Assembly (NCBI GenBank): GCA_043798815.1
Contig: JAZDOH010000092.1
Coordinates: 1 to 5,952 of the forward strand
Direction: 5' to 3'
From: JAZDOH01 sp043798815
GTDB taxonomy: Bacteria > Patescibacteriota > Gracilibacteria > UM-FILTER-43-11
DNA length: 5,952 bases
Shown: in pieces, positions 1-5,827 of the stretch
How positions within the stretch are numbered: the stretch's first letter is position 1
Layout of the letters: every line of letters begins with the position of its first letter
Program-made: the position numbers and the translations under genes
Notes under the pieces: model-generated
What the model was told of the DNA's origin: nothing
Databases searched by the model: none
What the model saw: only the letters and a program-made list of their open reading frames with translations

Positions 1-515
1 CCGGACCCAAAGAGATCAACGAAACCGATGGAAGCGTGGCGATGACGGTACGAGCCTGGCCCAAGCTCCCGCTTCAGGTTGCCCGCCGCACGTGGCTTCG
101 GAACGTGCCCGGAGTCAGGAGGCTCGTGGAGTATGATGAAATGCGGCATCTGGACTACAACGAAACCCAAACGGTGGATTGGCTGCAATCCTCGTGTTGG
201 ATCGTGCGCAAAGATTTATGGGAAAAGCTTGGCGGATTGAACAAAGATTACTTTTTATTCATGTCCGATCCCGACCTGTGTTTCCGCGCTTGGGAAGCGG
301 GGTTCGAAGTGGTGTACTTCCCCGAAGCTGAAGTGATGGCCGACGGCCAACGGGCCAGTGCCGGAGGCATGAAAGATTTCTTCACCAAATGGACGCTTCG
401 CCAGCATCTCAAAGAAGCTGTGACATATTCCTGGGGGCATTTATTCCGCGGCAATCCCCATGTACGCTATCTGGCGACCTTGCCGGAAGAAGAAGTCGTG
501 GAAGAGCGAAGCTGA
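1..515 (+). CDS. Glycosyltransferase family 2 (rhamnosyltransferase-like), C-terminal part
   Basis: The gene enters from the left edge; the open frame runs from base 3 to the TGA at 513-515, giving 170 visible residues. It is the C-terminal half of a GT-A fold family 2 glycosyltransferase, of the type that adds rhamnose or similar sugars from a nucleotide donor during O-antigen or exopolysaccharide assembly on the cytoplasmic face of the membrane. Visible marks are the DGS segment near residue 9, the acceptor-side block VDWLQSSCWIVRK (58-70), a GG pair at 77-78, and DYFLFMSDPDLCFRAWEAG (82-100), which matches the family's usual F-x-x-EDxDLCxRxxxxG with S in place of E. The usual HH(G)GxS motif after the PEAEV strand is replaced by ADGQRAS. 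A GTG at 36 is internal, because the family's conserved sequence continues upstream of it. It converges on rmlA, whose 3' end overlaps it by 49 bases. Donor and acceptor cannot be read from the sequence. Confidence 0.88.
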   Translation, partial: GPKEINETDGSVAMTVRAWPKLPLQVARRTWLRNVPGVRRLVEYDEMRHLDYNETQTVDWLQSSCWIVRKDLWEKLGGLNKDYFLFMSDPDLCFRAWEAGFEVVYFPEAEVMADGQRASAGGMKDFFTKWTLRQHLKEAVTYSWGHLFRGNPHVRYLATLPEEEVVEERS

Positions 516-1291
516 TCGCATTTACGGAGGGTGATGCAAAGCCCAGGCTCTTTTTTGACCTGCCTACCGACAGGCAGGTTCCCCAACCTTTGTTCGCGCA
601 CGATGGTGGAAGCCTGATACAAACTCTCCACGGTTCCCGCGTCAATCCACTCCCCTTTTAGAATTTCCGCCTCCAATTCCCCTTGCTGGAGGTAGCGTTT
701 GGCGATGTCCACGATTTCAAACTCCCCGCGGACGGAAGGCTTGAGTTCTTTGGCATACTGCACGACCCGATTGTCATAAACATAAAAACCCACTTGCGCG
801 TAATGGGATTTGGGCTGAGCGGGTTTTTCCTCAATGCTGAGGACGTTTCCTTTCGGCCCGAATTCGATGACCCCGAACCGCTTGGCATCCGGCACTTCTT
901 TTGCAAAAATCTTACCGCCTCGCTTAAAGGATTGAATGGCTTGTGAAAAATCATCGGTGAAAATATTGTCTCCCAAAATCATCGTCACGCTGTCATCCCC
1001 GATGAAATCAGCGCCGATCAAATACGCCTGGGCTAACCCTTCCGGCTTGTCCTGAACTTCATAAGCAAAGCGGGCGCCAAATTCTTTTCCGGAACCCAAA
1101 AAATTCAAAAAATCTCCCGAATGTTCCGGCGCCACGATGAAAAGAATATCGCGTATCCCCGCTTTCAGGAGCGTGTTGAGCGGGTACATGATCATGGGCT
1201 GATCATAAACCGGGAGAAGCTGTTTGCTGGTGACTTTGGTGAGCGGGTAAAGCCGAGTCCCTTCCCCACCCGCAAGAATGATTCCTTTCAT
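467..1291 (-). CDS. rmlA: Glucose-1-phosphate thymidylyltransferase (dTDP-glucose pyrophosphorylase)
   Basis: RmlA joins glucose-1-phosphate and dTTP to give dTDP-glucose and pyrophosphate, the first step to dTDP-L-rhamnose in the cytoplasm. The 274-residue product starts MKGIILAGG at 1291. An in-frame ATG 16 codons upstream lies inside proS and adds residues before the conserved nucleotide-binding start, so it was not used. Motifs: GGEGTRLYP (8-16), SKQLLPVYDQPM (22-33), LGDN (106-109), EEKP (154-157), VGFYVYD (167-173), GEFEIVDI (189-196) and EWIDAGT (214-220). It begins 10 bases after the proS stop, so the two are probably co-transcribed. No Shine-Dalgarno sequence is visible. The C-terminus is odd: residues 238-245 are encoded by a short inverted repeat, and residues 246-274 are a low-complexity tail that becomes the antisense of the facing glycosyltransferase gene from about residue 259. 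The natural end of the protein was probably near residue 237. The enzyme call is firm; the true C-terminus is not. Confidence 0.93.
   Translation of the reverse strand: MKGIILAGGEGTRLYPLTKVTSKQLLPVYDQPMIMYPLNTLLKAGIRDILFIVAPEHSGDFLNFLGSGKEFGARFAYEVQDKPEGLAQAYLIGADFIGDDSVTMILGDNIFTDDFSQAIQSFKRGGKIFAKEVPDAKRFGVIEFGPKGNVLSIEEKPAQPKSHYAQVGFYVYDNRVVQYAKELKPSVRGEFEIVDIAKRYLQQGELEAEILKGEWIDAGTVESLYQASTIVREQRLGNLPVGRQVKKEPGLCITLRKCDQLRSSTTSSSGKVAR
558..579. repeat. Short GC-rich inverted repeat, read in frame in the rmlA 3' end
   Basis: The 22-base element has perfect 8-base arms (acctgcct and aggcaggt) around the 6-base centre accgac. On the minus strand it encodes NLPVGRQV at RmlA residues 238-245. 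I recall near-identical palindromes (CCTGCC...GGCAGG) scattered through candidate phyla radiation genomes, often translated as LPxGRQ; that link is from memory and not tested here. It is not followed by a T tract on either strand: a T6 run lies before it on the plus strand, and after it on the minus strand this reads as A6. It is therefore not a canonical intrinsic terminator, though a hairpin at a convergent gene junction could still affect 3' ends. Confidence 0.7.
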
Positions 1292-1301
1292 AAATGAAGG
1301 G

Positions 1302-3014
1302 CTAAGTATAGAACTTTTTAACCTCCTTAACAATCTCATTCAATTTCACTTCCTTTGATTCCTTTTGCGCTCTCTCTTTCCATTCGACCGCTTTGTTTTT
1401 GAGCGTGCGTTCGGAAATGACCAGGCGAAGAGGAATGCCGATAAGATCCGCGTCGGCGAATTTGACTCCGGCGCGTTCATCGCGATCATCGTAAAAAACT
1501 TCCATGCCTGCTTCAAGCAATTGGTCATAAAGCTTATCCGCTTCTTTTTCCCCACCCGGCAAAGAGGTTAAATGAACTTGGTAAGGCGCCACGGATTTGG
1601 GCCAAATGACTCCTTTATCATCATGATGAATTTCCACGATGGCACCCATGGTGCGCCCGATGCCGATGCCGTAACAACCCATGTAATAAGGCTTGAGCTG
1701 ACCGTTTTGATCGGTGAATACCGCCTTGGCCATGCGGCTGGAGTAATGAGTGCCGAGTTGGAAAATATTGCCCACCTCAATCCCCTTCTTTTCAACCAGT
1801 TTTTTGCCCGATAAGGCCATATGCCCTTCGCAGGCAAGGGCGATGTCGGCTTCCTTGTCCGGCTTATAATCCCGATCCATGTTTATGTTGAGGGAGTCTT
1901 TGTTGAGCTGATTCGCGCCGCCATAAGCATTCACGATGGTTCTTAAAGAATCATCCGCCACAAGGACGAGCTGTTTGCCTTTGGCTATATTGTCTTTGAT
2001 CCCGATTGGTGAAATAAAGCCTGGTTCCGACTTCAAGTCCCGACGAATCTCTTCATCGGTCGCATGCCGGAGTTCAACCGCGCCCGTGACCTTCTTCAGC
2101 TTGGTTTCATTGACGTCAAAATCGCCGCGAATGATGGCGAGGATATATCGCCCCTTCTCATCCACAAACAAAACGTCCTTGATCTGCTGCCAAAGCGGAA
2201 GCTTGTGGAGTTTAACGCCCTCTTCCATGGTGGTGCCGCGCACGGCGTCCACGACCTTTAGTTTTTGCAATGGCTCACCTACGTTCTTGTTTTCCTTCTT
2301 AAAGACTGCCACATCTTCGTGAGCGGCATGGCGACCGTCCTCCGTTGTAAAAAAGCGGCTCTCGCCCGCATCGGATTCAACAATGAACTCGTGACAATAA
2401 TCACCGCCGATGTAACCGTTGTCTGATTCTACCGGAATGGTGTCGAGTCCGACCCGTTTAAAAATGCGGGTGTAGGTCTCCCACATGCTCTGATATTCCT
2501 TTTTAAAATCCGCTTCATCGGCATGGAAGGAATAGGCGTCTTTCATCACAAATTCGCGGACGCGAAGAAGCCCGCCGCGCGCCCGTTTTTCATCGCGAAA
2601 CTTTGGAGAAAATTGGTAAACGTTAAAAGGAAGATCTTTGTAGCTCAGAGTAAACTTCCGAACTAAATCCACAATCATTTCTTCCGCGGTCCCTCCCAAT
2701 GCAAACTTGGCGCCCCGCTGATCAGCGATAGTCATGAGCTCAAAGCCAACGCTGTTGGTTCGATTGGTTTCTTCCCACAACTCCAAGGGGTGGAGTACGG
2801 GCGTGATGAGCTTTTGGGCTCCGGCTTTGTCCATTTCTTCTTCCACGATTCTCATGATTTTTTCATGAACTCGAATCCCCAATGGAAGGAAATAATAACG
2901 ACCCGCCACGGATTCACGAATGAAACCGCCTTGGTAAAGGAGTTTGTGGCTCGCCAGTTTTATTTCCTGGGAAACTTCTTTCGATGTTTTGCCGAATAGT
3001 TTTGAATAGCGCAT
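1302..3014 (-). CDS. proS: Prolyl-tRNA synthetase (bacterial type, with insertion editing domain)
   Basis: ProS charges tRNA-Pro with proline using ATP, in the cytoplasm. The 570 residues match the full-length bacterial form (about 570 residues in E. coli). The class II catalytic core shows motif 1 around residues 38-75 (GRYYFLPLG and the later TPVLHP), GGTAEE (107-112) at the proline and adenylate site, motif 2 with FRDEKRARGG and RVREFVMKDAYSFH (139-164), and motif 3 with GCYGIGIGRTMGA (446-458). Between motifs 2 and 3, about residues 225-395, lies the YbaK-like insertion domain that removes mischarged alanine; it includes RGDFDVNETKL (296-306). The C-terminal anticodon-binding domain follows (about 475-570; AGVKFADADLIGIP, 515-528). 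The ATG at 3014 gives the normal N-terminus (KLFGKTSKE). The gene lies 10 bases upstream of rmlA and diverges from the pilin-like gene. No truncation or missing key residue was seen. Confidence 0.97.
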   Translation of the reverse strand: MRYSKLFGKTSKEVSQEIKLASHKLLYQGGFIRESVAGRYYFLPLGIRVHEKIMRIVEEEMDKAGAQKLITPVLHPLELWEETNRTNSVGFELMTIADQRGAKFALGGTAEEMIVDLVRKFTLSYKDLPFNVYQFSPKFRDEKRARGGLLRVREFVMKDAYSFHADEADFKKEYQSMWETYTRIFKRVGLDTIPVESDNGYIGGDYCHEFIVESDAGESRFFTTEDGRHAAHEDVAVFKKENKNVGEPLQKLKVVDAVRGTTMEEGVKLHKLPLWQQIKDVLFVDEKGRYILAIIRGDFDVNETKLKKVTGAVELRHATDEEIRRDLKSEPGFISPIGIKDNIAKGKQLVLVADDSLRTIVNAYGGANQLNKDSLNINMDRDYKPDKEADIALACEGHMALSGKKLVEKKGIEVGNIFQLGTHYSSRMAKAVFTDQNGQLKPYYMGCYGIGIGRTMGAIVEIHHDDKGVIWPKSVAPYQVHLTSLPGGEKEADKLYDQLLEAGMEVFYDDRDERAGVKFADADLIGIPLRLVISERTLKNKAVEWKERAQKESKEVKLNEIVKEVKKFYT

Positions 3015-3027
3015 AAAATTTCTTAAC

Positions 3028-3056
3028 TTGAGTCATTCTATCCCATCTGATAAAGT
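3028..3056 (+). promoter_or_regulatory. Candidate sigma-70-type promoter for the pilin-like gene
   Basis: TTGAGT (3028-3033, 4 of 6) and TAAAGT (3051-3056, 4 of 6) are 17 bases apart. The predicted start of transcription, near 3063, is almost at the ATG at 3067, so the message would be nearly leaderless, which fits the lack of a ribosome binding site. It overlaps the proS promoter on the other strand. Weaker than that one. Confidence 0.3.
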
Positions 3057-3064
3057 AAAATCAA
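3035..3064 (-). promoter_or_regulatory. proS: Candidate sigma-70-type promoter for proS-rmlA
   Basis: Read on the minus strand, TTGATT (3059-3064, 4 of 6 to the consensus) and TAGAAT (3035-3040, 5 of 6) are 18 bases apart. This would start transcription near 3028 and leave a leader of only about 14 bases before the proS ATG at 3014. No strong Shine-Dalgarno sequence lies in that leader. The call rests on consensus match and position only. Confidence 0.45.
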
Positions 3065-3066
3065 CA

Positions 3067-3495
3067 ATGACCAAAAAAACAAACCTCAAAGACGTACTGA
3101 TCGACGGCATGCTCGCGTTGGTTTTGGCGACGTCTTTTTATCAAGTAACCTTGGCTCAAACCAGTTTCGACATCCCCACGCTCCTGCCGGGGCAGAATGA
3201 AAATTTGGGCGGCGAGGGCGACGCGTGCGTCGGCCTGGCAGACATGATTCGCAGCGGTGACATCCACCTTCGGAACCTCCCCTGCTTCATTAAATACTTC
3301 TCCCAAACACTCATCACCGTGGCGGGAAGCTTGTCGGTGCTCTTTGTGATGATCGGCGGTTACATGTATGTGCTCGGCAAAGATGAAAGCAAGGACAAAG
3401 CCAAAAAAACCATCACGTACGCGCTGATCGGCTTGGCGGTGAGTTTGCTCGCCTGGGTCATCGTGGACATCGTGCTGCAAGTCGCCACGGAATAA
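3067..3495 (+). CDS. T4SS pilin-like (TrbC/VirB2-type) two-helix membrane protein
   Basis: The predicted 142-residue exported protein has a basic N-terminus (MTKKTNLKD) and a hydrophobic stretch at 10-29 ending in VTLA, a possible signal peptidase site after residue 30. A polar region follows with two cysteines (C54, C73) that could pair outside the membrane. Two transmembrane helices follow at about 80-103 and 115-138, joined by the charged loop GKDESKDKAKKT (104-115). Signal peptide, two C-terminal helices and a short Lys/Asp loop running into TITYALIGLAV are the layout of the VirB2/TrbC-like pilin family common as isolated genes in candidate phyla radiation genomes. No other secretion genes lie in this window, so the role (pilus, competence or other) is open. 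I chose ATG 3067 over the in-frame TTG at 3028, which overlaps the candidate -35 and adds polar residues before the signal peptide. The gene ends in tandem TAA stops, 15 bases before the transporter gene. Confidence 0.75.
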   Translation: MTKKTNLKDVLIDGMLALVLATSFYQVTLAQTSFDIPTLLPGQNENLGGEGDACVGLADMIRSGDIHLRNLPCFIKYFSQTLITVAGSLSVLFVMIGGYMYVLGKDESKDKAKKTITYALIGLAVSLLAWVIVDIVLQVATE

Positions 3496-3510
3496 TAAAC
3501 CTTTAAAACC

Positions 3511-4749
3511 ATGAATACTTACCGCAATTTTTTCAATCGTTATCAAAAAAAACTGGATGAGCTAAAGACAAAACTGCAAACCATTCGCAAACAGGAAGAA
3601 GTGTTGGAAAATCAGGTCCCCTTGCACGAAACGAAAGCCAAGCCGCAGGAAGTAAAAATCATCTTATCCATCGATTCGATTTTTAAAGCCACCTTGGCGG
3701 TATTGGGAGCTTTTGCTTTGGTGTACGTTCTGGGCTACATCAAAAGCACCATCATCATCTTCCTGGTCGCTTTGTTTTTGGCCGCGGCTTTCAATCCGGG
3801 AGTCGACCGTCTTCAGGGGTACCGGATTCCCCGCTGGCTAGGCATTTTACTTCTGTATGTTGTCGTGCTGGGAATCATCATCCTACTCTTCACCTCTCTC
3901 GTCCCCATCATCGCGGAGCAAATCGGAGCTTTGGCCATTTCAGTGCGAGACATGGTGCAAAACCTCATGAATGGAACGAGCGCGCCGGATTCGTGGCTCG
4001 TTGCCAAAATCCGCCCACTCCTCCAACAGGTCTGGGTTAACGTGGATCAGGCAGAACTGGTCAACACCTTGTCGAACAGCCTGCGTGAGATTGCCTCCAG
4101 GCTCACGAGTTTTGCCGGAAACGCCTTGGGAGCCATTTTTGCCATTTTCAATGGCATTTTGAACTTAATCCTAGTGCTTATCATAACTTTCTTCATGGTT
4201 GTGAATAACAAGCACACGTCTCATTTTTTCTATTCCCTCTTCCCCCGCAAATTCTCGGGATATCTTTCTGTAAAAGCCGGTGAAATTTCCATTCGCATCG
4301 GGGAATGGATTCGTGGGCAGGTGGTGCTTGGTTTGAGCATGGGGGTGCTCACCTTCATCATTTTTTCCACCATTGGCCTCAATTACGCGCTCACTTTAGC
4401 GCTGGTGTCCGCCATCGGAGAATTTATCCCTTACCTTGGTCCGCTCATCACCTTCCTTGCCGCGGCGCTCATCGCCATGAACCAGGATCCGATGATGGTG
4501 TTGTGGCTCATCCCGGCTTACGCGGTGATCCAATTCATTGAATCCAACATCATGGCCCCCCTCATTCTGGGCCGCTCTGTAGGTCTTAACCCCATCATCA
4601 TCATGTTCGCTTTGTTAACCGGCGGAACATTGGGTTATAAAGTGGGAGACAACAGCTACGGCCTTGCTCTGGTTGGAATGATCCTTTCGGTTCCCATCGC
4701 CAATATCATTTCCATTTTCGTGGAAGATTACGCGGAAAAAAATAAATGA
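3511..4749 (+). CDS. AI-2E family transporter (PerM/YdiK/TqsA-like membrane protein)
   Basis: This 412-residue polytopic inner-membrane protein belongs to the UPF0118/AI-2E family. Members have been linked to export of autoinducer-2 or to Na+/H+ exchange, and the substrate here cannot be read. Hydrophobic segments lie at about 56-75, 78-95, 110-134, 205-231, 268-289, 292-322, 325-342, 358-375 and 382-404, with the family's large soluble loop at about 135-200. Family signatures are GEFIPYLGP (303-311) and QFIESNIMAPLILG (341-354) followed by VGLNP. The first 50 residues form a charged, coiled-coil-like cytoplasmic extension (QKKLDELKTKLQTIRKQEE, 12-30), longer than usual for the family. The start at 3511 has no visible Shine-Dalgarno sequence. 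The gene follows the pilin-like gene by 15 bases, probably in one transcript, and its TGA overlaps the ATG of the next short frame (ATGA, 4746-4749). Confidence 0.93.
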   Translation: MNTYRNFFNRYQKKLDELKTKLQTIRKQEEVLENQVPLHETKAKPQEVKIILSIDSIFKATLAVLGAFALVYVLGYIKSTIIIFLVALFLAAAFNPGVDRLQGYRIPRWLGILLLYVVVLGIIILLFTSLVPIIAEQIGALAISVRDMVQNLMNGTSAPDSWLVAKIRPLLQQVWVNVDQAELVNTLSNSLREIASRLTSFAGNALGAIFAIFNGILNLILVLIITFFMVVNNKHTSHFFYSLFPRKFSGYLSVKAGEISIRIGEWIRGQVVLGLSMGVLTFIIFSTIGLNYALTLALVSAIGEFIPYLGPLITFLAAALIAMNQDPMMVLWLIPAYAVIQFIESNIMAPLILGRSVGLNPIIIMFALLTGGTLGYKVGDNSYGLALVGMILSVPIANIISIFVEDYAEKNK

Positions 4750-4802
4750 AGGTACTGTGGCAACGGAAGAATTTTAAAATATTTATCCTCGTGATCATCT
4801 AG
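4746..4802 (+). pseudogene. Possible remnant: N-terminus of a lost membrane or exported protein
   Basis: An ATG at 4746 overlaps the TGA of the transporter gene (ATGA), the usual arrangement for translational coupling. The frame reads MKVLWQRKNFKIFILVII and stops at TAG 4800-4802. A basic start followed by an unbroken hydrophobic run is the beginning of a signal peptide or membrane anchor. It ends just where AT-rich sequence with a minus-strand gene begins (stop at 4795-4797). The simplest reading is a downstream operon gene cut off by insertion or replacement, leaving 18 codons. No continuation is seen on the far side of the AT-rich block. A chance short frame remains possible, as the ATGA overlap alone is weak evidence. 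Confidence 0.35.
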
Positions 4803-5760
4803 CCTGTTGATCTAACACGCCTTTTAAAGCTTCAGATGCAAATGGCCACACCAAATCTCTGCCACGTTTTCGCCATTGATATCTTTGATTAGGCGTTGTG
4901 TCAGGATAACGCCTGGCTAAATCTTCATCTGATTCATGAGAAAAAAATGTATGATAAAGAATGTCTAAATGATTTCTCTGACTTTCTCTAACTCGACTTA
5001 GCAGCCGAGTTTGAATAGTTCTAAACTCTTTTTCTGTTACTCGTAAAGTAGCTTCCAATAGTGCTTTACGTAATTCTTCTTCCTGTTTTCTTTTCTCTAT
5101 TCTTTGTTCTTTGGTTCTTCCACTTTCAAATAACTTTCTGTGTTCCTCTCGGTCTAACAACAAATTTCTCGCAGCAGCATGAGCATAACCCAAAAGATTA
5201 GCTACTTCTATGCGTCGTCTTGCAATTTTCTCTACCAAACTTTCCACATCTTTTTCATCAACATCTTCTCCAACAGTATTAATAATAACTTGTCTAACGC
5301 GTTTTCTTACACCGAGTGGAGTGAGGTCTTTACGTCCCAATATCTTTATTTGATCAGCAAGATTACGTGAACTTCTTGTAAATAAATAACCTTGTAATGC
5401 AGGAGACATGCTAAAAATATTTTGATCAATACATTCTCTCAAAAAAAGTAAACCTTCCTCCTCCCAATCTACGGCATTAGATGAGGCAATATATTTGCCT
5501 CGACCATAACGTCCAACTATATTTTTCAAAGATTCAGCTTTAAAATATCTATCATAAATAGCCGAAATGCCCCTATTAATTTCTTCTGTTCTTTCATATT
5601 CTCTGGCTGCTGTTCTTATTCTTGGCAACAAAGAATCAAATTCTTCGCGTAATGCTCGTAATTCAGCTTTTTTTGCTTCTAGTAATTCCATTTGTCTGGC
5701 AGAAAACAATGCTATATTATCGACTGAGCCTGCATTTGAAGGTGCAGTAGGTGTTTTCAT
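4795..5760 (-). CDS. Uncharacterised protein, divergent sigma-70-like (region 2- and region 4-like segments)
   Basis: I do not recognise this 321-residue protein by name. Residues 21-60 are charged and helical (coiled-coil-like). Residues 68-142 read like sigma region 2: IYDRYFKAESLKNIVGRYG, then an acidic stretch (WEEEGLLFLREC, 99-110), then ALQGYLFTRSSRNLADQIK (121-139), close to the GYLxxxARNLAxDxxR pattern of ECF sigma factors. Residues 165-262 are a long Lys/Glu/Arg-rich helical linker. Residues 263-306 resemble region 4: ILYHTFF, then DEDLARRYPDTTPNQRYQW (278-296) with a basic RKRGRDL, laid out as a helix-turn-helix with W296-R303 in the recognition helix. A cytoplasmic DNA-binding or transcription role is therefore inferred, not shown. 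The gene is AT-rich and uses AGA, CGA and CGT arginine codons where neighbours favour CGC and CGG, which suggests separate ancestry. It converges on the transporter operon and diverges from queE. A phage-type or other HTH protein is the main alternative. Confidence 0.6.
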   Translation of the reverse strand: MKTPTAPSNAGSVDNIALFSARQMELLEAKKAELRALREEFDSLLPRIRTAAREYERTEEINRGISAIYDRYFKAESLKNIVGRYGRGKYIASSNAVDWEEEGLLFLRECIDQNIFSMSPALQGYLFTRSSRNLADQIKILGRKDLTPLGVRKRVRQVIINTVGEDVDEKDVESLVEKIARRRIEVANLLGYAHAAARNLLLDREEHRKLFESGRTKEQRIEKRKQEEELRKALLEATLRVTEKEFRTIQTRLLSRVRESQRNHLDILYHTFFSHESDEDLARRYPDTTPNQRYQWRKRGRDLVWPFASEALKGVLDQQAR

Positions 5761-5773
5761 ATAAATTAATTAA

Positions 5774-5801
5774 TTGTATTCTTTATATTTTAACATATAA
5801 A
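5774..5801 (+). promoter_or_regulatory. queE: Candidate promoter for queE
   Basis: TTGTAT (5774-5779, 3 of 6) and TATAAA (5796-5801, 5 of 6) are 16 bases apart, predicting a start near 5808 and a leader of about 20 bases. It lies face to face with the candidate promoter of the sigma-like gene in the same 67-base gap. The -35 is poor and the background AT-rich, so this is tentative. Confidence 0.25.
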
Positions 5802-5815
5802 AAAGAAAAAGGCAA
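5787..5815 (-). promoter_or_regulatory. Candidate promoter for the sigma-like gene
   Basis: On the minus strand TTGCCT (5810-5815, 4 of 6) and TAAAAT (5787-5792, 5 of 6) are 17 bases apart. Transcription would start near 5780, leaving a leader of about 20 bases before the ATG at 5760. The leader contains a perfect 12-base AT palindrome (aattaattaatt, 5764-5775), which could be an operator or only low-complexity sequence. The gap is so AT-rich that chance matches are likely. Confidence 0.4.
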
Positions 5816-5827
5816 TAAACAAGAGGC

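Noticed and set aside
537..556. Possible intrinsic terminator for the glycosyltransferase (AGC/GCT stem followed by T6)
   Set aside because: The stem is only three pairs plus a bulge, with a four-base loop; too weak to call.
1321..1328. AAGGAGGT on the minus strand, a perfect Shine-Dalgarno match upstream of rmlA
   Set aside because: It lies inside the proS coding sequence (Lys-Glu-Val codons) and about 29 bases from the rmlA ATG, too far to serve it; no other start codon follows at suitable spacing.
1292..1339. Longer rmlA form starting at 1339
   Set aside because: The extra 16 residues overlap the proS end and precede the conserved MKGIILAGG start of the family.
1936..2322. 128-codon plus-strand frame inside proS
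   Set aside because: It lies opposite the conserved editing domain of proS, is Ser/Thr-rich and has no recognisable motif.
3061..3546. 161-codon open frame on the minus strand opposite the pilin-like gene
   Set aside because: It is rich in His/Asp/Arg without any domain pattern and mirrors a clear signal-peptide and membrane protein on the other strand; a shadow frame.
4793..4812. gatca/tgatc inverted repeat at the end of the sigma-like gene as a terminator or element end
   Set aside because: Five-base arms with a ten-base loop, no T tract, and no matching copy at the other border of the AT-rich block.
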